Positions 1 through 6,090 are shown, counted from the stretch's first letter. The stretch: DNA of 6,090 nucleotides from an uncultured Nitrosomonadales bacterium (GCA_903934275.1 CAIZNF010000242.1:1-6090); one strand, 5' to 3'. Made by a program: numbers and translations. The notes: generated by a model not told the origin, from the sequence alone.

Positions 1-36
1 ATGAAAAACTTTTCCTTCCAGCAACAAAAATCAAGA

Positions 37-66
37 GTTGTGGGGTACATGCCAAAAATTCAGGGA
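37..66 (-). promoter_or_regulatory. Candidate sigma-32 (heat-shock) promoter reading out of the left edge
   Basis: Read on the minus strand, 66-59 gives TCCCTGAA, matching the heat-shock -35 core CTTGAA at five of six positions and preceded by a C-rich stretch as in the extended consensus. After exactly 13 bases (58-46) comes CCCCACAAC, matching the first five bases of the -10 consensus CCCCATNTA. Spacing of 13 to 17 bases is normal for sigma-32. A transcript would start near position 30 and leave the window. The likely target would be the gene following ftsX, possibly rpoH. The match is by eye only and chance is not excluded. Confidence 0.35.
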
Positions 67-146
67 GTAAGTTTTTAAAAAACAGGGGTTTTCTGACAGG
101 CACTAACTAGGTATTTTTCCAGACTGCGCCGGAAAAACGAGGTTCG

Positions 147-177
147 CCTTCGACTAACGGCCGCACCGAAGGTTTTT
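147..177 (+). terminator. Weak terminator-like hairpin, plus-strand orientation
   Basis: CCTTCG (147-152) can pair with CGAAGG (167-172) around a 14-base loop containing the palindrome CGGCCG, and the right arm is followed at once by five T (173-177). This gives a terminator-like shape for transcription from the left. Read in the ftsX direction, the stem is instead followed by a T-run only about eight bases further on (137-133), so any role in ending the ftsX message is weaker. A six-pair stem with a long loop is marginal. Confidence 0.25.
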
Positions 178-185
178 GCCACAGG

Positions 186-210
186 CGACAATTTGTTGTC
201 GTTTAATTTT
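186..210 (+). terminator. Short hairpin with T-rich tail, plus-strand orientation
   Basis: CGACAA (186-191) and TTGTCG (196-201) form a perfect six-base inverted repeat around the loop TTTG, followed on the plus strand by TTTAATTTT (202-210). The shape fits a weak intrinsic terminator for transcription arriving from the left, 13 bases beyond the ftsX stop. In the ftsX direction there is no T-run behind it, though it could still act as a 3' end stabiliser of the ftsX message. Confidence 0.3.
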
Positions 211-223
211 GCGTCAGAGACTA

Positions 224-1132
224 TTAGCGCGGCTCAACCTGCGACAAGTGCCGTGCCACTGACAGCCATGCTCCTATCCAGCCGAGATACATCGAGAACA
301 GCAGCAGCGACAGGCTGTCACCGGTAGACAGCTGGCTAAGCGCAAACTGGCTGGCATAGAGTTGCGCTAGCGTGCCAAGTTGCTGGTTGAGCAGCATGAG
401 GCTGGCGGTGATGATGAGCCAGGCCGTGATGCCGCCGAGCAGGCCTTGGGTCGCGCCAAAATACAGGAACGGGCGGCGGATGAAGCCGCTGGTCGCGCCA
501 ATTAGTTTGGCGACTTCTATTTCATCGCGTTGTGTGAGAATTTGCAGGCGTATGGTGTTGAAAGTGACGGCGACCAGCGCAAGGCTGAGCAGGCTGGCGA
601 GTATCAGCACCGCGACGCGACCAAATTTAAGCAGTGCTTCAAGCTTGTATGCCCATGCCGAATCGAGTTGCGCCTGCTCCACCTTGGGCAATTTCGCCAG
701 TTCATTGCGCAGCCCATTCAGCACTTGCGCGTCGCTTTGTTTGGGGTAAATGACGAAGGCATCCGGCAAGGGGTTCTGGTTCAAACTCCCGATCACGTCG
801 ACGAGGCCGGTGTTTTGTTTAAGCTGTTCCAGCGCTTGTGCGCGGGAAACGAATTCGGCGCGGGCGATGCCTGGACGTTGCGCGAGTTGCTCGCGCAAAT
901 GATCTATGTCATCCGCTTTGGCATCCATTGCCAGAAACAAGCTGATCTGCGGTGCGCCGGACAGTTGTGAGGCCAGGTTTTGTGCGCCCTGTAGCAGTAC
1001 ATACATACCGGCAGGCAGGCTGAGAGCGATGCCGATAACCAGAATATTGAGCAGCCCCGCCAGAGGTGAAACAAACATGCGCTGCAGCACGGTGCGCAGT
1101 ACGGCCAGATGTTGGTTGAGTGCTTGCATCAT
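224..1132 (-). CDS. ftsX: Cell division protein FtsX (302 aa)
   Basis: Inner-membrane partner of FtsE. In known bacteria the FtsEX complex sits at the division septum and uses FtsE ATP hydrolysis to switch on peptidoglycan hydrolase activators such as EnvC through the FtsX periplasmic domain. The protein shows the family layout: a short cytoplasmic N-terminus, a membrane segment at about 23-47, a periplasmic domain at about 48-168, then membrane segments near 171-193, 225-248 and 273-294. The conserved stretch after the second membrane segment is present (NTIRLQILTQRDEIEVAKLIG, from 192, with IGAT at 211-214). Length is normal. The start ATG overlaps the ftsE stop as ATGA, and AGGAG lies ten bases upstream inside ftsE; a second ATG follows directly and could also serve. 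The ATGA overlap suggests coupled translation with ftsE. No truncation or frameshift is seen. Confidence 0.97.
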   Translation of the reverse strand: MMQALNQHLAVLRTVLQRMFVSPLAGLLNILVIGIALSLPAGMYVLLQGAQNLASQLSGAPQISLFLAMDAKADDIDHLREQLAQRPGIARAEFVSRAQALEQLKQNTGLVDVIGSLNQNPLPDAFVIYPKQSDAQVLNGLRNELAKLPKVEQAQLDSAWAYKLEALLKFGRVAVLILASLLSLALVAVTFNTIRLQILTQRDEIEVAKLIGATSGFIRRPFLYFGATQGLLGGITAWLIITASLMLLNQQLGTLAQLYASQFALSQLSTGDSLSLLLFSMYLGWIGAWLSVARHLSQVEPR

Positions 1133-1827
1133 GCTCCCAAATCTCCTGAGCTTCCCGATGCTGCGGTGGGTGAAGCGGGTTGCAATTCCCCATTCCTCAG
1201 CGCAAGCACCCGCACATCGGCATCCTGCAGCACGATTTCATCGTGCGTCGAAATTAACAGCGTGACACCGACCTGATGGAAGGATTTGAAGATCGCCATG
1301 ATTTCCTGCGCGTAGTCCGCATCAAGATTGCCAGTCGGTTCATCGGCCAGAAGGATGGAAGGGCGGTTCACGATGGCGCGCGCGATGCACAAGCGTTGCT
1401 GCTCGCCTCCAGACAACGCGATGGGGTTTGCTTTTTCGCGCTTGATCAAGCCGACCTTATCCAGTGCCGCGCGTACCCGTTTGCCGCTTTCACGATGATC
1501 GAAGCCGCAGATTTGCAGCGGCAGCAGCACGTTGTCAAACACGCTCCGATCAAACAACAATTTGTGATCTTGAAAAATGATGCCGAGATTGCGGCGCAGG
1601 TACGGCAGCGCGCCGCCTTTCAGCACACCGACGTTCTGATTGTTTACCAGTACGCTGCCGGAATTGGGGCGTTCAATCGCGGCGATGAGCTTGAGCAACG
1701 TGCTCTTGCCCGCGCCGGAGTGCCCGGTAAGAAACACCATTTCGCCTTCGGCGATGCCGAATGAAACGTTCTTCAGCGCCTGATAGCCGCCGTGGTAACG
1801 CTTGTGGACTTGGTTGAATTTAATCAT
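1129..1827 (-). CDS. ftsE: Cell division ATP-binding protein FtsE (232 aa)
   Basis: Cytoplasmic ABC-type ATPase that pairs with FtsX at the division site. All nucleotide-binding motifs are intact: Walker [10 protein letters not shown] at 35-43, Q-loop Gln86 in GIIFQD, the ABC signature LSGGEQQR at 138-145, Walker B ILLADE at 158-163 with catalytic Glu163, D-loop NLDA at 167-170, and the switch histidine His195 in STHD. FtsE is usually near 220 residues; the surplus is a Ser/Ala/Gly/Pro-rich tail after about residue 215 that looks unstructured. The start is firm: an in-frame stop (TAA) lies just one codon upstream of the ATG. No good Shine-Dalgarno sequence is visible before it (only TTTGG about ten bases upstream). 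It sits 101 bases after ftsY, behind a large inverted repeat, and overlaps ftsX by four bases. Confidence 0.98.
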   Translation of the reverse strand: MIKFNQVHKRYHGGYQALKNVSFGIAEGEMVFLTGHSGAGKSTLLKLIAAIERPNSGSVLVNNQNVGVLKGGALPYLRRNLGIIFQDHKLLFDRSVFDNVLLPLQICGFDHRESGKRVRAALDKVGLIKREKANPIALSGGEQQRLCIARAIVNRPSILLADEPTGNLDADYAQEIMAIFKSFHQVGVTLLISTHDEIVLQDADVRVLALRNGELQPASPTAASGSSGDLGA

Positions 1828-1848
1828 TAATTAAATGCCAAAGCGAGT

Positions 1849-1915
1849 CCACAAAATACACGAAAAGCACGAAAAATGAATGCGGAAAATTTTGTGCCTT
1901 TCGTGTGTTTCGTGG
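1849..1915. repeat. Long inverted repeat of CACGAAA-like units between ftsY and ftsE
   Basis: Arms of 26 bases (1849-1874 and 1890-1915) match at 22 positions around a 15-base loop. Each arm carries repeated CACGAAA-like units (for example ACACGAAAAGCACGAAA within the left arm and TTTCGTGTGTTTCGTGG in the right). Two of the four mismatches become G-U pairs in the minus-strand transcript, so the ftsY-ftsE message should fold a long stem here. It begins 13 bases past the ftsY stop and ends 21 bases before the ftsE start. It has the look of a dispersed intergenic palindrome of the kind seen in many proteobacterial genomes, rather than a terminator: the run of T in sense direction that would end transcription is missing. 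It may stabilise the ftsY message or damp read-through into ftsE. Confidence 0.8.
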
Positions 1916-1928
1916 ATAAAGATTTTTT

Positions 1929-2927
1929 TCATTCATCCAACCCCAACAGTGCCGCGACGAAATCTTCCGCCACAAACGGGCGCAAATCATCCAGCCCTTC
2001 GCCGACACCGATAAAGCGCACCGGAATCGGGTGCGCTTTGGCGATGGCGGCGATCACGCCGCCCTTGGCGGTGCCGTCCAGCTTGGTCAGGATCAGTCCG
2101 GTCACGCTGAGTGCTTCGTCGAAGGCTTTTACCTGGCTCAGTGCGTTCTGCCCGGTGTTGGCATCCAGCACCAGCAACACTTCGTGCGGGGCTGCTGGCT
2201 GCGCCTTGGCGATGACGCGCTTGACCTTTTTGATTTCTTCCATCAGGTGCGCCTGGGTGGTCAGACGTCCGGCGGTATCGGCCAGCACCACGTCGATATT
2301 GCGTGCCAGTGCGGCTTGCACCGCATCGTAGATCACGGCGGCCGGGTCGCCGCCTTGCTGTGCAATCACCGTCACGTTGTTGCGTTCGCCCCAGGTCATC
2401 AGCTGTTCGCGCGCTGCGGCACGGAAAGTATCGCCCGCCGCGAGCAGCACCGACAATCCTTGGCCTTGCAAATACTTCGCCAGCTTGCCAATGGAAGTGG
2501 TTTTGCCCGCGCCGTTCACCCCGCACAACATGATGACGAAGGGTTGATGCGGAACATTCGATTTGAAGACTTGGGCTTGCAGCGGCTGTGCCAGCGGTTT
2601 GAGCAGCTTGAGCAGACAGTGCGCGAGTGCGCTCTTCATCTGTTCCGCTTCGCTCAGATGATGCTCCCTGACGTAGCGGCGCAGGTCGGCGAGCAGCGCA
2701 TTGGTCGCGTCCATGCCAACATCGGCGGTAATCAGGATGGTTTCCAGCTCTTCGTATAGGTCGTCGTCTATCCTGCCGCCACGTACAAATAAGCCAGTCA
2801 ACTGGCTACCGGTGCGCGCCAGGCCGGTTTTCAGGCGCGCAATCCAGCCGCTGCCGGATTGCGCTACTTGGTTGCCAGACTGTGCATCCAGCGATTCAGG
2901 TGAATTTTTTTTCAGGAAGCTAACCAT
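1929..2927 (-). CDS. ftsY: Signal recognition particle receptor FtsY (332 aa)
   Basis: GTPase that receives ribosome-SRP (Ffh/4.5S RNA) complexes at the inner membrane for co-translational insertion of membrane proteins. The order is a short N-terminal part (1-50) without the long acidic domain of the E. coli protein, a helical N domain (about 51-125), and the G domain: G1 loop GVNGAGKT at 136-143, DTFRAAA at 166-172 (typical of FtsY and Ffh), DTAGR at 217-221, TKLD at 281-284 followed by GTAKGG, and GVGEGLDDLRPF at 307-318. All catalytic elements are intact. The N-terminal MVSFLKK may start a membrane-targeting amphipathic helix. The start is decided by the sequence: the frame is open for 18 more codons upstream to a TGA but contains no ATG, GTG or TTG. 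GGA lies six bases before the ATG. The first 16 bases overlap the preceding helicase-nuclease gene, suggesting shared transcription and possibly coupled translation. Confidence 0.98.
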   Translation of the reverse strand: MVSFLKKNSPESLDAQSGNQVAQSGSGWIARLKTGLARTGSQLTGLFVRGGRIDDDLYEELETILITADVGMDATNALLADLRRYVREHHLSEAEQMKSALAHCLLKLLKPLAQPLQAQVFKSNVPHQPFVIMLCGVNGAGKTTSIGKLAKYLQGQGLSVLLAAGDTFRAAAREQLMTWGERNNVTVIAQQGGDPAAVIYDAVQAALARNIDVVLADTAGRLTTQAHLMEEIKKVKRVIAKAQPAAPHEVLLVLDANTGQNALSQVKAFDEALSVTGLILTKLDGTAKGGVIAAIAKAHPIPVRFIGVGEGLDDLRPFVAEDFVAALLGLDE

Positions 2928-5629
2928 TTGTATTCCGTAAAATTCTTGGTCAATTCGCGGAAGTCGGCAGGTTTGTATTTCTCAAAACTTGCTTGATCCA
3001 CGTACACAAAATCGTATTTTATATCCGACTGAACACGGTTGATGTCCTCGCACCATTGCCGCAATCGCTCCATCTTTAGTGGCACATCAAGATCGGCTTG
3101 CCCCTTGGTTTCGACAATAAAAATTTCCTTGTCCGACAGTTTTACCAAAAAATCCGGGTAGTAGTTGGAAATATTCCCGTCCGCTTTCACATAATCCAGC
3201 TTGAAACTCACCGCCATATAGTTCTTGGCATAAGAAATTACATCGTCGCAACCTTCGAGAAAAGCGGCAAACAGCAACTCGAAATTGCTGTCCCCGATAA
3301 TTTTGTTGAAGATACTTTTCTTCGGAATCAGGTAGCCCTGATCCTTCGCCACAAAGGGACGGGTTTGCCGCAGTTTGATGTAATCCCTGATTTCGGCATC
3401 ACCTTTATCGTGGACGGTAAGCGCGTTGATCGCTTTTTTGAAAGTTTCGATCAATGTTTTGGTGGCGGCCAGTTCAGATAGGTTGCGCAGAGTGTTCGGG
3501 CTGTCCAGCACCACCGGCATGTCAAACAGCTGTGTTTGCACATAGGCTTTGATCTTGCCATACAGCACATCATAGCCACTCACCAGGCGCAGGTCTTTCA
3601 TAACCGTCTGCGCAAAATAACCGATTACGCTGCGGTAATCGGCAATGCCCGCCGTGTCGAGAACAGTGGTGTGGGTTACCTCGCCGGTGGCGATGTCCTT
3701 GAACACGATTTCCCGCTGCTCTTCCTCGCTGAACGAGCGGTAGGCCACTTTCACGTTTCCCGATGCCCCCACCTCTAAATCAGCCAGATTTTTGTACTCG
3801 CGATAAACGCGCGGGGTCATTATTGGGATTTTAATATCGAGTGCTTCGATGTTCTTCTTTTCATTGTCCTTGTCTATCTCCACCACCAATGGTGTTTTGG
3901 CTTCTGTGCCTTCACCCATAGGTTTACGTTCCAGCACCACGCCTTCCGCCTGGATGGATTCCACGAAATCCATAAAGGCATTGGTTCCCACCACGCTGAC
4001 GTATTCCTCAATGCCGCCCGGATACATTTTGCGCAGGCCGCGCCCCAAGGTTTGCTCCGGCAGAATGTTGCTCTGCGCGGCATACGCGCGCAGTCCCACG
4101 ATGGTCGACACGTTGCGCACATCCCAACCCTCTTTCAGCATCAGTACCGAAACAATAACTTTGTAGGGGTTATCCAAGCTGTCTATGTCGTTGGCTTGTT
4201 GGCGCAGCTTTTCCAGTTCCTCCTTGTTCTTGCCGCTTGCCGATTCCGAAATTTCGCCGTTGTTCTTGGTGTGGATGACCAGCACCGCCCCCTTCAAATC
4301 GGGGAAATTCCCCTCCAGAAATTCGGCAACGTCATCGCAATTCTTGGTGTCGTCGGTCATCACAAACAGGATGGCCTTCTTGCCCATCTTTTCATGCTCG
4401 GTATAGGCCTTGCGCCACTCGATCACGCCAAGGTTGATATAGTCCGCATATTTTTCGATGTACTTCGCGCTTTGCCGTTCCACCAGCTTGGCGCGGCTGG
4501 CAGCGTCGGGCAGCACCGGATGCTTCACCACGTTTTGCGAAATCGCTTCCACCAGAGGGTAATCAGAAATGGTCTGCACGAAAATCGCGCCGCTATTGTG
4601 CTTGGGCGTGGCGGTCACATCAATTTGCAAGGACAGCGCATCGCCTTTCTGCTTGAGGCGATTATGAATGTCCTCAATGGATTTGAACCACGCCAACCGG
4701 TTATCGTGGATGTGGTGCGCCTCGTCGTTGATTACAACCAATTCGTCAATATCGCGCACGATCATGCCCAAATCCACTTTCGAATCGGTGGTCGCGCCCG
4801 TGGGGCGTTTGCCCAGAAAATAATCCATCGTATCTTCGTCATCGGCTGATGGCGGAATATCCTCGCCCGAATAAACGCGGTGAATGTTGGTCAGGAAAAT
4901 GTTGCCAACGGGGTGAGTGATGCGCACCTCATCCTGCACATGCAGCGTGAGCTGGAAGTCATCACGCCAGTTGCGACCATCCACCCCGTTGTCCGGGATC
5001 ACCGGGTCTTCAAAGAAAATGCGCAGCCCCTGAAAATCCTTATAGATGCGATCCAGCACGATGATGTTGGGCGCAATCACCAGAAAGTTGCGCGCCAGCT
5101 CCGAGTCCGGCTCATACAGCTTGTGGTAATAGCTCCACGCCAGCATCAGACTCATCACCTTGGTCTTGCCCGCGCCGGTCGCCATCTTCACCACAAAGCG
5201 CCGCCAGTCTTCGTCGAACATACCGGTGGATACCAAGCCGGAATGGTCGAAACGCATCATGTCGTACTTGTCCTTCACTCCCACCACGTCGTACAGGTAG
5301 ATGATGGTTTCCAGCGCCTCGCGCTGCGCGAAGTAATACTGAAATTCGGCCATCTGCTCCCCTAGCCCGCTGGCGGGAGAGGGGCTGGGGGAGAGGGTTT
5401 GCAAGTGCGGCGTATTGAACCACCAGTTAAGCAGGCTGCGGCTGGTATCCGTGGCCTTAGCATAACCGTCATCGCGCCATGCCTTCACCTGCTTGCGCAG
5501 TTCCGGCACTAGTGGCGGCATCAGTTTTTCAAAGCTGGATTCTCGCAACGCTTCATCCGCCGGAAACCAGCGGATAGCCGGATCAAGAATGGCGTGGGGT
5601 GATGAAGGAAAATCTTTATGCAGAGCCAT
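2912..5629 (-). CDS. Type III restriction-like DEAH helicase with C-terminal PD-(D/E)XK nuclease (905 aa)
   Basis: This resembles restriction (Res) subunits of type III systems: an ATP-driven superfamily 2 motor joined to a DNA-cutting domain. Visible motifs in order: FAQREA at 100-105 (Q-motif-like); Walker A MATGAGKT at 149-156; DEAH at 302-305; DVTATP at 337-342; LKEGWDV at 498-504; EQTLGRGLRK at 525-534 with the arginine fingers; then in the C-terminal domain Glu784 in NFELLFAAFLE, YPDF at 824-827 and ETK at 840-842, together the PD-(D/E)XK nuclease signature. The motor and nuclease therefore look intact. I believe it matches the group named BPTD_3080 family restriction endonuclease in public annotation, from memory only. 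No methyltransferase is in view; one could lie beyond dinD. The ATG is close behind an in-frame TAA (the dinD stop), so the start is firm; AAGG lies about 13 bases upstream. A GC-rich palindrome is read through in frame at residues 78-91. Stretches toward the 3' end are clearly poorer in G+C than ftsY. Anti-phage restriction is the likely role; a modification-independent nuclease is possible. Confidence 0.88.
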   Translation of the reverse strand: MALHKDFPSSPHAILDPAIRWFPADEALRESSFEKLMPPLVPELRKQVKAWRDDGYAKATDTSRSLLNWWFNTPHLQTLSPSPSPASGLGEQMAEFQYYFAQREALETIIYLYDVVGVKDKYDMMRFDHSGLVSTGMFDEDWRRFVVKMATGAGKTKVMSLMLAWSYYHKLYEPDSELARNFLVIAPNIIVLDRIYKDFQGLRIFFEDPVIPDNGVDGRNWRDDFQLTLHVQDEVRITHPVGNIFLTNIHRVYSGEDIPPSADDEDTMDYFLGKRPTGATTDSKVDLGMIVRDIDELVVINDEAHHIHDNRLAWFKSIEDIHNRLKQKGDALSLQIDVTATPKHNSGAIFVQTISDYPLVEAISQNVVKHPVLPDAASRAKLVERQSAKYIEKYADYINLGVIEWRKAYTEHEKMGKKAILFVMTDDTKNCDDVAEFLEGNFPDLKGAVLVIHTKNNGEISESASGKNKEELEKLRQQANDIDSLDNPYKVIVSVLMLKEGWDVRNVSTIVGLRAYAAQSNILPEQTLGRGLRKMYPGGIEEYVSVVGTNAFMDFVESIQAEGVVLERKPMGEGTEAKTPLVVEIDKDNEKKNIEALDIKIPIMTPRVYREYKNLADLEVGASGNVKVAYRSFSEEEQREIVFKDIATGEVTHTTVLDTAGIADYRSVIGYFAQTVMKDLRLVSGYDVLYGKIKAYVQTQLFDMPVVLDSPNTLRNLSELAATKTLIETFKKAINALTVHDKGDAEIRDYIKLRQTRPFVAKDQGYLIPKKSIFNKIIGDSNFELLFAAFLEGCDDVISYAKNYMAVSFKLDYVKADGNISNYYPDFLVKLSDKEIFIVETKGQADLDVPLKMERLRQWCEDINRVQSDIKYDFVYVDQASFEKYKPADFRELTKNFTEYKWLAS
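5357..5397. repeat. GC-rich REP-like palindrome inside the helicase-nuclease gene
   Basis: CCCCTAGCCCGC (5359-5370) and GCGGGAGAGGGG (5373-5384) form a 12-base inverted repeat with two mismatches and a TG loop. GGGAGAGGG occurs twice, at 5375-5383 and 5389-5397, 14 bases apart. This composition (in sense direction CCCTCTCCC-CCAG-CCCCTCTCCC-GC) is that of the short dispersed palindromes seen between genes in many proteobacteria. Here it is translated in frame as a low-complexity Ser-Pro stretch (about residues 78-91, SPSPSPASGLG) in the variable N-terminal linker before the motor, without disrupting the frame. I see no target duplication. Confidence 0.75.
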
Positions 5630-5635
5630 GTGCGG

Positions 5636-6090
5636 TTATTTGCCTTGTTTTTTTGAGGGTGTCTCAGACTTGCCGATTTGCTTACGCTGTTTGGCTTCGA
5701 TCTTTTTAATGCTCTCGGCGGCGGGTAATTTTTCAGGCATCGTTCCCCCCAATTCTCGGATGGTTTGCCGCACCTTCGAACCCACTTCACGATGTGTTCG
5801 GTTCGCCGCGCTTTTTCCTTTTACTCCGTCCCGGCGCAGTTTTTCTTCTGCCTGGGTCGCGCGAAACAGATTTGCCGCCAGTTCCGTGCTACCCATGTGA
5901 TCCAAAATCTTCTGGCTCTTTTTCAAGCCTTTGCGCTGGTGAATATCTTCCTGTTTCAGTCCGCCATATAGTCCCATATATCCGTGATTTTGAAAGATGG
6001 CGTAGTCAACTGGTTCGATGACACCCGCATCCTTGGCGGCATCGGCCAACTGAACGTTGTGGCGACGTATCTCCTCGCGCAACAGAAGCC
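5636..6090 (-). CDS. dinD: DNA-damage-inducible protein D, C-terminal part (cut by window edge)
   Basis: Partial gene: the frame stays open to the right edge, giving about 151 C-terminal codons of a protein that is normally near 275 residues. A TTG at 6082 is in frame but is surely an internal leucine (the edge reads Leu-Leu-Leu-Arg-Glu-Glu), so the true start lies outside. The diagnostic DinD core is clear: AIFQNHGYMGLYGGL, IHQRKGLKKSQKILDHMGS and TELAANLFRATQAEEKLRR, then KVRQTIRELGGTMPEKLP, followed by a Lys-rich tail (KKIEAKQRKQIGK). In E. coli, dinD is induced in the SOS response under LexA, and the protein has been reported to act against RecA filaments; its full role is unclear. Its stop is followed by only two sense codons before the ATG of the helicase-nuclease, so the two genes are almost certainly one transcription unit. 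Any LexA site would be beyond the window. Confidence 0.93.
   Translation of the reverse strand, partial: LLLREEIRRHNVQLADAAKDAGVIEPVDYAIFQNHGYMGLYGGLKQEDIHQRKGLKKSQKILDHMGSTELAANLFRATQAEEKLRRDGVKGKSAANRTHREVGSKVRQTIRELGGTMPEKLPAAESIKKIEAKQRKQIGKSETPSKKQGK

Larger units (their letters stand above)
1..223. other. Non-coding region downstream of ftsX
   Basis: This stretch follows the ftsX stop codon and runs to the window edge. I see no convincing gene in it. A 25-codon open frame on the plus strand (1-78, ending TAA) is open to the left edge, so it could be the tail of a gene arriving from the left, but its sequence is not one I recognise. The region contains three consecutive short inverted repeats (114-120 with 131-137; 147-152 with 167-172; 186-191 with 196-201) and a candidate heat-shock promoter on the minus strand at 37-66. 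In many beta- and gammaproteobacteria rpoH follows ftsX in the same direction; if that holds here, this is the ftsX-rpoH intergenic region. That is inference, since the next gene is outside the window. Confidence 0.6.

Noticed and set aside
36..56. Possible sigma-54 promoter (TGGCATG on the minus strand)
   Set aside because: The GG is not followed by a GC pair at the required 12-base distance, so the -12 element is missing.
1..78. Plus-strand open frame of 25 codons starting with ATG at the window edge
   Set aside because: It is short, open to the edge, lacks a visible ribosome binding site and overlaps the candidate minus-strand promoter; it could be a gene tail, but nothing in it is recognisable.
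1276..1764. Plus-strand 162-codon frame opposite ftsE
   Set aside because: It is antisense to the intact Walker A, signature and Walker B coding sequence of ftsE; no independent support.
1820..2008. Minus-strand 62-codon open frame across the ftsY end and the inverted repeat
   Set aside because: It lies out of frame over the 3' end of ftsY and is otherwise made of the CACGAAA repeat, which yields such spurious frames.
2031..2759. Plus-strand 242-codon frame opposite ftsY
   Set aside because: It is antisense to the GTPase motifs of ftsY, His/Gln-rich without a domain, as expected of a shadow frame.
4052..4849. Plus-strand 265-codon frame opposite the helicase-nuclease gene
   Set aside because: It is antisense to the conserved helicase motifs and has no recognisable domain; it is a by-product of codon bias.
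6080..6082. TTG as the start of a 148-residue protein
   Set aside because: The frame remains open upstream to the window edge and the DinD family is much longer, so this codon is an internal leucine.
1..6090. tRNA, rRNA, CRISPR array, insertion sequence ends or attachment site
   Set aside because: I looked for spaced direct repeats, transposase motifs and cloverleaf or rRNA-like stretches and saw none; only the two palindromic repeat types and small hairpins are present.

Overview
All five genes in this window lie on the minus strand and read from right to left. In transcription order they are the 3' part of dinD, a large type III restriction-like helicase-nuclease gene, then ftsY, ftsE and ftsX. 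The ftsY-ftsE-ftsX order is the conserved signal-recognition/cell-division cluster of beta- and gammaproteobacteria. The protein sequences and the two kinds of dispersed palindrome suggest a betaproteobacterium, perhaps of the Nitrosomonadales/Gallionella type. That placement is inference from general appearance, not from a search.

Layout from the right edge. 6090-5636 holds about 150 C-terminal codons of DinD (DNA-damage-inducible protein D), cut by the window edge. Seven bases later, in the same reading frame, starts a 905-residue protein (5629-2912). It has a complete superfamily 2 helicase motor (Walker A, DEAH, TATP, GRGLR motifs) and a C-terminal PD-(D/E)XK nuclease motif, as in restriction subunits of type III systems. 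No methyltransferase partner is visible. The last 16 bases of this gene overlap the start of ftsY (2927-1929), the SRP receptor GTPase. A 101-base gap filled by a long inverted repeat built from CACGAAA-like units separates ftsY from ftsE (1827-1129). ftsE overlaps ftsX (1132-224) by ATGA. The last 223 bases (1-223) contain no convincing gene. They hold several short hairpins and a fair match to a heat-shock (sigma-32) promoter pointing out of the left edge, where rpoH is often found after ftsX in related bacteria.

How the genes work together. FtsY docks SRP-ribosome complexes at the membrane. FtsE and FtsX form the division-site ABC-type complex that controls peptidoglycan hydrolases. DinD and the helicase-nuclease look like an accessory module (SOS response/restriction) placed directly upstream with no gap, so the essential ftsY gene is probably co-transcribed with, and perhaps translationally coupled to, a defence gene. 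That arrangement, and a GC-rich dispersed palindrome read through in frame inside the helicase-nuclease gene, are the main points of interest. I did not find a clearly undescribed system; the closest candidate is the dinD/helicase-nuclease pair.
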